From contig JBHGNT010000016.1 of the NCBI GenBank assembly GCA_043228905.1, forward strand, positions 1,302,001 through 1,366,000: DNA of 64,000 bases. Direction: 5' to 3'. The notes beneath the pieces are model-generated. The model was given only the letters and a program-made list of their open reading frames with translations. It made no database searches and was not told where the DNA came from. Positions 1 to 7,917 of the stretch are shown here, piece by piece. Numbering within the stretch: position 1 is the first letter of the stretch; each line of letters opens with the position of its first letter. The translations under genes and the position numbers were made by a program. Source of the DNA: Azolla caroliniana (Eukaryota; Polypodiophyta).

Positions 1-1548
1 TGAGATCTTGTCCAAAAGCAGTGCATTGGCTTTATTAAAGTGGCCAGCACGAGCAAATAGATCGATCATACATGCGAGATGCTCTAGCTTTGGACTAAGG
101 CCATATACACTACACATTTCATCAAACAATTCCTCTCCTTCCTTCAATAGACCAGCATGACTACATGCGTTAAGTGATAGAAGGAAAGTGACCAGATTTG
201 GGAACATACCTTCCCTCCTCATTCTTACAAATAACTCTAAAACCATACTAACTTTACCTAATTGAGCATACCCAGCCATAAGGGCATTCCAAGCAACAAC
301 ATCACGTCTCAAATGTTGTTCAAATGCTTCTCGAGCTCTCTCCAAAGCACCACATTTGGCATACATGTCAATCAATGCGGTGTTAATTACTATGTCTTTT
401 TGCAATAATCCGCTCTTTCTGAGCTCAGAACTTATACCTTCCCCAGTCTCTAAAGACCCAACAATACCACAGGCTTTCAAAACACAAATATAAGTCACCA
501 AATTCGGATGTATTCCCTCATTTTGCATCTGGTCAAAGCAATCCAATGCTTCCTCACCAAATCCATGCTCCACATATCCACCAATGAGAGCCGTCCAAGA
601 CACAACATCCCTTATTGGAAGCTCTTCAAGTGTTTCTCGTGCTTTATCGAGCGCACCACACTTGACATACATGTCCACCAATGTACTCCTAAGTACCTTA
701 TCTTTGCGCAATAGCCCTTGTTTTCTAACCTCAATAACTATATCTTCTCCCATCTCTAAATCCCCTACAATGCCACAGGCTCTCAAAATACAGGCATAAG
801 TTACTGCATCTGGGCACATCCCCTCATATTCCATTTGCCTAAAGCATTTCAATGCTTCATCACCGAGCTGATGCCGGGTATATCCAGATATTAATGCATT
901 CCAAGACACAACATCTCGCATCGGAAGTTGCTCAAATACTTTGCGGGCTTTGTCCATTGCCCCACATTTAGCATACATATCCACTAACGTGTTTCCAAGC
1001 ACAACTTCCTCATGCAAAAGCCCTTGTTTTCGAACCTCAGCATCTATCCTTTCTCCGATCTCAATAGATCCGGCAATTCCACAAGCTTTCAAAGCAGAGA
1101 TATACGTGGCCACATTTGGGAAAACCCCCTCGTCTTGCATTTGTATAAAGCATTTCAAAGCTTCTTCACCAAGGCCATTATGGATATACCCACCTATCAA
1201 TGCATTCCAAGAAACCACGTCTCTGATTGAAAGCTTTTCAAACACTTCTTGAGCTTCTCTTAAAGAACCGCATTTGGCATATGCTGCAAATAAGGAAGTG
1301 GCAATATACAGATCTTTCGAGATCAAGCCATTCTTGACGATTTCAGCATGTATATTTCTCGTTTTAAGTATGTTTTTCTCTTTTCCACACAATTGTATGA
1401 GATTTAGAAGATCGGATCGACCTTCGAACCGAACTTTGGGTAATGTACAATGAAAAGGAAGAAGCTTACGTGTGGAATCAGGCAGCAAGTTAAGGGGTTC
1501 CATTACCTTGATTTTGGTCCAAGGAGGGTTGGAAGAGAACCCATCCAT
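1..1548 (-). CDS. Pentatricopeptide repeat protein, PLS class (3' part outside window)
   Basis: An uninterrupted frame of 516 codons runs from an ATG at 1548 off the left edge, so the C-terminus (where an E or DYW editing domain would sit) is not visible. After a leader of about 108 residues the protein consists of four successive 102-residue P-L-S triplets starting at residues 109, 211, 313 and 415, each opening with the hallmark RDVVSWNAL or close variants and containing 'MYAKCGA' and 'GxxPxxVTY' motifs. PLS-type PPR proteins bind organellar RNA, usually to specify C-to-U editing, in chloroplasts or mitochondria; that role is inferred from the family. A second ATG lies at codon 16 (MEPLNLL). 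I see no intron in the visible part. The first three triplets are unusually alike. The promoter side carries a tandem repeat (1704-1860). Confidence 0.9.
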   Translation of the reverse strand, partial: MDGFSSNPPWTKIKVMEPLNLLPDSTRKLLPFHCTLPKVRFEGRSDLLNLIQLCGKEKNILKTRNIHAEIVKNGLISKDLYIATSLFAAYAKCGSLREAQEVFEKLSIRDVVSWNALIGGYIHNGLGEEALKCFIQMQDEGVFPNVATYISALKACGIAGSIEIGERIDAEVRKQGLLHEEVVLGNTLVDMYAKCGAMDKARKVFEQLPMRDVVSWNALISGYTRHQLGDEALKCFRQMEYEGMCPDAVTYACILRACGIVGDLEMGEDIVIEVRKQGLLRKDKVLRSTLVDMYVKCGALDKARETLEELPIRDVVSWTALIGGYVEHGFGEEALDCFDQMQNEGIHPNLVTYICVLKACGIVGSLETGEGISSELRKSGLLQKDIVINTALIDMYAKCGALERAREAFEQHLRRDVVAWNALMAGYAQLGKVSMVLELFVRMRREGMFPNLVTFLLSLNACSHAGLLKEGEELFDEMCSVYGLSPKLEHLACMIDLFARAGHFNKANALLLDKIS

Positions 1549-1703
1549 CAAAAGCTTTCTTTCTCTGTATATGTGTATATAATACATATAGGAAATCAGG
1601 GGACATTAAGCTAATCCTCTGTAACAAGGAAGATGTGACCATCATTGGATGACATAAAAAAGGGCTGTGGTGCCTGCCGATGTGGCCAGAAAGGGAAGTA
1701 AGT

Positions 1704-1860
1704 CGTGCTGACGTGGCGATCAATTGTGATGCTGACGTGGCGATAAACAAGAGGGGTTCTCGTGATGCTGATGTGGCAATAAACAAGAGGGGCCGTCGTG
1801 ATGCTGATGTGGCGATAAACAATGGAATCGTGATGCTGATGTGGCGATAAATGGGGAGGG
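1704..1860. repeat. Imperfect tandem repeat upstream of the PPR gene
   Basis: About five units with the core GTGATGCTGATGTGGCGATAA, starting near 1704, 1726, 1762, 1798 and 1830 (spacing 22 to 36 bp). Copies differ at a few positions (GACGTGG or GATGTGG; CGATAA or CAATAA). A G-rich run follows at 1853-1871. The open frames that cross this block on the minus strand are low-complexity and not taken as genes. Confidence 0.8.
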
Positions 1861-2204
1861 GAGGGGGGGGGCACAGTGTTGTGTTGGTGAGGCAATTAAT
1901 GGGAGTCTATCATGGTGAAGTTGTGATTTAATTGGGGCCAATGTGGTGGCGATAATCATCAATGGGCAGTGTGGTGTTGATGTATCATGTGTCGATTATC
2001 GAGGGTATATGCATAGTGGATGGTCTCAAAATGACCTTTTTGTGGCAATGAACACTTCATTTATCCCGAAAAGCCTAAGTACCCTTGGGATAAGGGTCAT
2101 GATGTCAACGTGATGTCCCAAATAAGAAGATTTGTTTGAGTGGACATGGTGAGGACATAACTTTGTTTCTGTTTTATCTTGTTTTTTTTATGAGAATTAG
2201 AATT

Positions 2205-2395
2205 TTTTATCGTCCATAAAGAGGCCAATTTTGACCTATGTGACTAGAGTATACATGTGTTCTTGATATGTGTCTCCTTCCTAAGAAGGGGTATTCAAAT
2301 TTCATACATTGAAGCACAAAGTCTCTATGTGTGAATAAAGCGTACACACATAAGCTCAACCTTCTCGGTGGTGTCTTAAGTATGGCTGGCACTTA
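2205..2395 (-). mobile_element. LINE 3'-end fragment (decayed)
   Basis: The minus-strand peptide reads LKTPPRRLSLCVYALFTHRDF and continues to a stop near 2207; it closely matches the C-terminal tail of the LINE relic at 30470-30800 (LKRTPRRLGLYVYALFAHQD). The DNA after the stop, reading 'GTCCATAAAGAGGCCAAT' on the plus strand, is also shared with 30402-30420, so both copies keep the same 3' UTR. Only the last part of the reading frame remains. Confidence 0.6.
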
Positions 2396-2399
2396 AGAG

Positions 2400-3390
2400 T
2401 TGTGGGTATGGAGTGAAAAAAGAAAAGAAAATCTCATAAAATAAAACTAAAATTTGTGATAGAGTGAGATTTCAGCGTTTTTTTTTCCATAAAAAACATG
2501 CTCCATTGGTATTAAAATAAAAAAGGCTAGAGGCACTATACAAATAGTATATAATGTTAGATTCATCTCCACAAGTAATCATCAAAGAAAGGAGCAAATA
2601 TAAGCGATGGCATTTGGCAAAATGAGGCTAATTATAATCCATGAATACAACTCTCAGCCTTTGCCAATAACGTCTTTGCTACGACAAGCTAGGAGACCGC
2701 ATATAAAGGCGATAGAATCGGGGACCATACCGTCAATCTCCGACACGTGAAAAAAAGTTAGTGTTTCATTGAAACATCTACGTTTTATACGCTCTATCAT
2801 CATTGCATTCCATGAGACCACATCTATAGTTAGAAGCGTCTAAAACACATCTTCCTTTGCCCCTTGTCAAGGTCTCTAAAAACTTCATGTTGCAGACAAA
2901 GTTGGTTGATTTCAGCGTTATCAACTAATAGCATTTAGATTTTGATCATCATCCGATCAATCATTCAAATTTGCATGCTTCTTACATGTATAACAAATTC
3001 TCAAAGTTGGCTTGTGTTTTCTTTTAACAATTAGTTGCAAGACATACATATATTGTATGCTTTAGATCGAAGTTGAGGCTAGTGATTATAATTAACGACT
3101 ACATGAAGGGATTGATACGTAGCCATGGGAAGATTCAAACATAGTCCGAACGTCAAGAGTAAGCATATGCCGTCGATGTGGGCATGCCATGTAGAGCTTT
3201 CGCGAGAATGGCGTAAAAACCGTAGAGGGAAACTATATCACATTGGGTGTAAATTCGGGCCACTCTTTTCTCACATTCTTCGCATGCATGCGATAGATAC
3301 ATATAAGGGATAAATTTGCCGAGTGTTTTGGGTATGGGAGATTTGTGTGGACACGCACACACACGAGTCTTGTGGTTATTATGCAGTCTA
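2400..3390. other. Intergenic spacer
   Basis: Apart from the PPR relic this stretch is AT-rich. The short frames at 3125-3404 have no family resemblance or coding features and I assign nothing to them. Confidence 0.6.
2644..2873 (-). pseudogene. Decayed PPR repeat fragment
   Basis: On the minus strand one frame reads IDVVSWNAMMIERIKRR, then NETLTFF, MVPDSIAFICGLLAC and a stop. This is a recognisable PPR triplet (RDVVSWNALI... NEALTFF... GMxPDSxxFIxxLxAC). Upstream in the same frame lies GAKEDVF, a stop and TLLT. No start and no long frame remain, so this is a relic of another PPR copy and not part of the intact gene 1.1 kb away. Confidence 0.65.
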
Positions 3391-3398
3391 ATACCAAT

Positions 3399-3830
3399 TA
3401 ACAATCGGCAATGGTTCGGTTCGGTTTGAGAGGGTCCAAACTGAACCGTTTAAATTTTTTGAAACTTGAACCAAACCGAACCACGAAACCGTTAAACATT
3501 ATTCAAACTGTTAAACCGTAAAAACCATGGTTTCGGTTTTCAACATAGGTCAAATTTTTAAATTTTTAATATTTTTAAAAATTTTAAGATGTTCCTAAAA
3601 TGTGAGAATAAGGTCTAAAAATGAAAAGATTGTTTAAAAACAATTTTCTAAATTTTTAAGAAAAAAGAAAAAAGAAAAAAACCCACGGATTTTGACTGTT
3701 GAAACCGAACACAAACCGAACCATTAATAAAAACCTAAACCTGAACTGAGCAGAACCGTTGAAACCTTTAAGCCGTTAAACCGAGATTAGCGGTTCGGTT
3801 CGGTTCAAACCGAACCGTTGCCGATTGTTA
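3399..3830. mobile_element. hAT-like MITE, copy A (432 bp)
   Basis: The element starts with TAACAATCGGCAATGGTTCG and ends with the reverse complement of nearly the same sequence (…CGGTTGCCGATTGTTA type end), giving terminal inverted repeats of about 22 bp with one mismatch. It is flanked by perfect 8-bp direct repeats ATACCAAT at 3391-3398 and 3831-3838, the duplication size of the hAT superfamily. The interior is AT-rich, rich in AACCGAACC/GGTTCGGTT blocks and has no coding frame, so it is non-autonomous. A sister copy in opposite orientation lies at 37587-37997. Confidence 0.85.
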
Positions 3831-3923
3831 ATACCAATGCAAGACGAGCAAAGAAGAGGCCCGAGCTTTGTCCAGACAAAACTTTCAAAGTGTGAAACTG
3901 ACAATGGCTTGATATAGCCGTTT

Positions 3924-3935
3924 TTTGGCGGGAAA
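3924..3935 (+). promoter_or_regulatory. E2F-like site upstream of the B3 gene
   Basis: The sequence TTTGGCGGGAAA fits the plant E2F consensus WTTSSCSS on both ends and lies about 83 bp before the B3 start codon, followed by a CT-rich leader tract at 3951-3977. This suggests S-phase or proliferation-linked expression; that is an inference from the motif only. Confidence 0.5.
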
Positions 3936-3947
3936 ATAGATCCTCCT

Positions 3948-3950
<3 letters not shown>

Positions 3951-3977
<27 letters not shown>
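3951..3977 (+). repeat. CT-rich leader tract
   Basis: A pyrimidine tract of mostly CT units between the E2F-like site and the B3 start codon, typical of plant 5' leaders near the transcription start. Confidence 0.6.
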
Positions 3978-3978
<1 letters not shown>

Positions 3979-4017
3979 GTCACTCTCAGTCTCTCTCTTT
4001 TCTGGTCTGCATTGTCC

Positions 4018-6441
4018 ATGGCTTCTCAGCTGCAGATGGACGCCTCGTCGTCTTTGTCTTACGAAGAGGCTCGCAGACAAAGGCTCGAAGAGAACCAGAG
4101 ACGGATGCAGGTAACGTAACAATAATACTAATGATAACAAGAAGAAGAATTAGCGATCTTTTCATTTTCTCTTCTTCTTCTTCTTCTTCTTCGTCTTTCT
4201 TTTCTTTTACGTTTAGGTCCATTTACATTGCCTACGGATACTGATGAATTCTTGCTATCCTTTCGTCTCTGTGCTGTATACACACACAATAGGAGCTTGG
4301 ACTTGCAAACCTCTCCAAGAATTTGATAAACGACGTTAATGCTGCTGCAAAGACTCCTTCGGTAAAATCACAGGTAAAGACGTTTATATACGTGTGTATG
4401 TATGTGTGTGTTTCTTGTCATAGCCTTAAACATGAAGAATTTTCTGTGTCGAGTTTAACTTCTAAAGTTTGTCTGAAATCAAAAAATTTCCTTTCTGTGT
4501 ACGTTTAAAAACCATTGTTTTTATTGTTCCTTTACAGAACATCCGTCATGTAAAACTTCGTGGTTCAAAGGATTCTCCTGGCAGTGAGTTGAGACGTTCC
4601 TCACGAGTTGCAAGTAATCCTTCACCTGATTATCGTGAGGTATATTATGCATCACTCTTGGTTCATTAATCTCTGAGAAATCTTAAAGAACTAGCGTTTC
4701 AAACTATCTTTTTTACATGCGTCCTGATGTTTATGTTTTTATACATTCTTTCAAATTGTAGGTTGATTCTTACAACAGTGTGGGTCGCAGAAGGTGAGTT
4801 TTTTGGCAAATGTATAATATATGTTGACAGATGTATGCATGTTCTTTTGATAAACTTTTAAATGCTTTGTGAAATTTTGATATGCATATCTTATTGTGTT
4901 TTTTATGGGTTGGTTTATGTAGTTATTCTTCGAGAGCTTCTTCTTTGTTAAATCGGAAGTATGCATCTGACGAGGCGAGGTTGGATGCAATACTACATGC
5001 CGAAACGATAATGAAAGAGTTGCCTCTCAGTAATCCATCGTTTGTCAAACCAATGCTTCAGTCACATGTTACAGGTGGATTTTGGCTGGTATGGGTCGTA
5101 CATTTATACAACTATTAGAAATTGTGCTTCTGCATGAGAATGTGCTCCTATATAACTATTAGAGGTTGTCCATGTTTACCACCAATAGAGATTATGTTCT
5201 TATGCCAGTAGATTGTGCGAGTTTTAAATTATTTTTTATTAAAACAATTTCACAGGGTTTACCGTCAAGCTTCTGCAAAAATCACTTGCCAAAGAAGGAT
5301 GAAACAATTGTGCTCGAGAATGAGAAGGGTGAAGAATGGGATTGTGTGTATCTAGGGAATAAATCAGGTTTAAGTGGCGGTTGGAGAGGATTCTCTCTTG
5401 ATCATGGATTGGTAGATGGAGATGCTCTGGTTTTTGAGCTCATTGAACCTTGCAGATTCAAGGTAAATAGAGTGAGTCGGTGAGATATGATTTACCAGCC
5501 ATGGGACCCCCATATGCCCCTTGAAACCAACAATTATTTCAAAGCACTTTTACTAGCTATATAGGTCAAGATTTTTTAAATGGTAGAGAAAAAAAGAAAG
5601 AAAAATACTGAAATCGAAAACTAAGATTGTTTCTGGATTCCACCATTTGTAGTGTTAATGAAATTGGTTCTATGGTTGAGTAGACGTGCAAACAGTGCCT
5701 AGTATCAGTGACCTAGTTCTGACTCCACCAAGAGTTCTTAAAAGCTAGTACAACCTTGTAGATATTTCTGAAAAGTGTGTACTCCATAAAGTATTTGAAA
5801 GTATGAACCACTTTAATTCTCTCCCCTTCATAACTTGACAATGTTTACATCATTTCCTTGGTCTTAGACATGTTGACGACTGCTAGCCTAAGAGCTTCAC
5901 AGAATCCATGTACCTACTGTGTTTAAAGGCTTTCGCAGAGGCTTTCGCAGTCTCATCTGTAAATAGGAAGAGAAAAGGGAGGAACAATTACATACACAAC
6001 TTTTACGTATGAGTAAGTATGTATATAAGAGTTTGTTCCTTATCACAGGTTCATATTGTGAGAGGTTCTGAACCAGAAAATGCAGAAACATTTGAACCCC
6101 AGCTGAAGACAGAGACTATAGGAGAAAAAGCTGGTGTTTTGAAAGATATAAAGACAGATGATGTTGAAGAACTAGCAGTTTCAAAACAAGGAAAAGGAAA
6201 GAAGCAAGAGTGGATTAAAGTTGTTGATGATGAAGAGAAATCTCATAAGAATGCTAGTCCCAGTAAGCAAAGCAAGAAGAGAAAGAGGAAAGAAAAAGAT
6301 GAAGATATTGATGATTTATTTGAAGTGAAAGAAGAGAAGAATGAGATCACATCTTACCTGAGAACTAGGAAAGCACTTTCTCCTGCAAGGGTGACCAAGA
6401 AAGCCATGAGCAGTTGCAGTTCAGGTATACAAGTTTGTTGA
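4018..6441 (+). CDS. B3 DNA-binding domain protein (At3g19184/At5g42700 type)
   Basis: Seven exons assembled by hand: 4018-4110, 4293-4373, 4538-4639, 4762-4793, 4923-5088, 5256-5462 and 6049-6441, all with GT/AG borders and matching phase, giving 357 residues. The N-terminus has the family signature SYEEARRQRLEENQRRM. The B3 domain lies at about residues 143-233 with VKPMLQSHVTGGFWLGLP, the HLPKKDE loop and GLSGGWRGFSLDH, followed by a lysine-rich acidic tail with a likely nuclear signal (KKRKRKEKDED). B3 proteins of this group are nuclear factors that bind DNA through the B3 fold; targets are unknown. The last exon is taken to the first stop; a cryptic donor (TCAG|GTATAC near 6424) could instead lead to a further exon, so the C-terminus is the least certain part. 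Confidence 0.9.
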
Positions 6442-7917
6442 GAAGTTTCACACTTGCTTTGATGAAACTCTAGCATGAATCAAATCCTCCTGTATGTAGT
6501 CCCCCCACCAACCTTCACTTCTCTTATATTATAACAACAATGGTTACCATTTTTGGCTTCTTATTGAGAAAATGTTTGATAATTGGTATAATCAATAGGC
6601 ATGTTTTTGGTGACGTTTGCTAGTTTTGTCGCAACATTTCTGTTTATTGCTGTCAGCCACATGGAAGCAGCATATATCAGCAGAATATAGAAAGTTTCTC
6701 CGAATGCTCTTTTTGTTTTTGCATTAGTTTCCCAAATGCCCTGGTATACTCTTTGGATTCATCATATTACACCAAAGATAGTAGTGATCTGATTAAAATC
6801 TTGTGTTTTGAAAAGGACAAGCAGATTCCAAATAGATAGATAGCAGTTGTTTCTACACCAATGTATTTGAAGTAGTTTGACAATGCATCCTGATACCTAC
6901 CATCTCTGTGTATGAAAATTTATATACATACGTGAGGACTGTATGGACACTTGACACGAAGGCAACTCTTCCCTCCATGGAGAACATCAGAAAAGAAACT
7001 AGTCACATGGTGACAGTAAATCTCCATGAGCAACAAACATCATGTGATAGTGTGAGTGACAAAAGCTAAGGCAAATTTACTGTACACCTCCAAATCTAAT
7101 TGTATTGGCATTCACCTTAGTATATGTGAAATTTTTGGTAGCTTGCGAGATGTCTAATTGTGTGAATAAGGTCATGTTGGTAAAGTGCAATTTTGCAACA
7201 ATCATGTACACTTCCAAATATAGTAAAGTGATAATGTACTGCACACTTCCAAATATAGTTGTATCTGCATTTTTCTTAGCATCTGTGTGAAATTTCAATA
7301 TCTTCAGAGATGTCTAGTTGAGATTTTGGAATGACGTGGGAAAATGGAAGAATAACATAATATTTGATGCCATTCAGGTTATAAGAGAATCTTGGCTGCA
7401 AGAAATCTATGCGACCACGTATGTAATCCATAAAAGCATTTGAAAATTCAGAACGTTTTAGAAGTCACCCAGAATGTTTTAGAATATTTGCTGTTTCAGA
7501 AGGACATGCTTCAAGAATCATATTAATTCTCCACAGAAAAACTTGTTCAATAAAAACCAACATCCAGCTTATGAATGGACACTCTCCAACTTGATGCTCT
7601 GAAGCTTCTCCTAAATTGATGCAAATAACATCGAGCATTGACTATGTCATCTGATCAAACAATTTATGGGATTGACAATTACGAGAGCTTCATGCCTAGA
7701 GCTTCACAGAAGATGACAACTACATCCGATAACATATAGTAGAGGGACATAATTGACAACAGCATTCCATCTGTTTAACATGCATTGGATGTACATTATC
7801 ACTTTTGCTCAGCATATCGATACATGTCTATACATTATCACTCTCTCTCTCTCTCATCGAATTATTCGCACTGTAGTGACACACATCAAAACTTTGTCCA
7901 TTGGACACAAAAAGCCT
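6442..7917. other. Intergenic spacer between convergent B3 and NPH3 genes
   Basis: The two flanking genes converge here, so this holds both 3' UTRs. The only structure seen is a diverged duplication (7081-7315) and a short CT run near 7840. No gene is supported. Confidence 0.6.
7081..7315. repeat. Diverged direct duplication of about 80 bp
   Basis: A unit beginning TGTACACCTCCAAATCTAAT and ending at GAGATGTCTAATTG (7081-7162) recurs at about 7237-7316 as CTGCACACTTCCAAATATAG … GAGATGTCTAGTTG, period about 157 bp. The block ACTTCCAAATATAGT also occurs at about 7208. This explains the overlapping short frames on both strands. Confidence 0.65.

Noticed and set aside
1490-1962. Overlapping minus-strand frames of 80-110 residues
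   Set aside because: They are different frames of one tandem repeat and overlap the PPR start in the wrong frame.
3399-3838. Reading the GGTTCGGTT-rich blocks as a satellite
   Set aside because: The defined inverted ends and 8-bp flanking duplication fit a transposon better.
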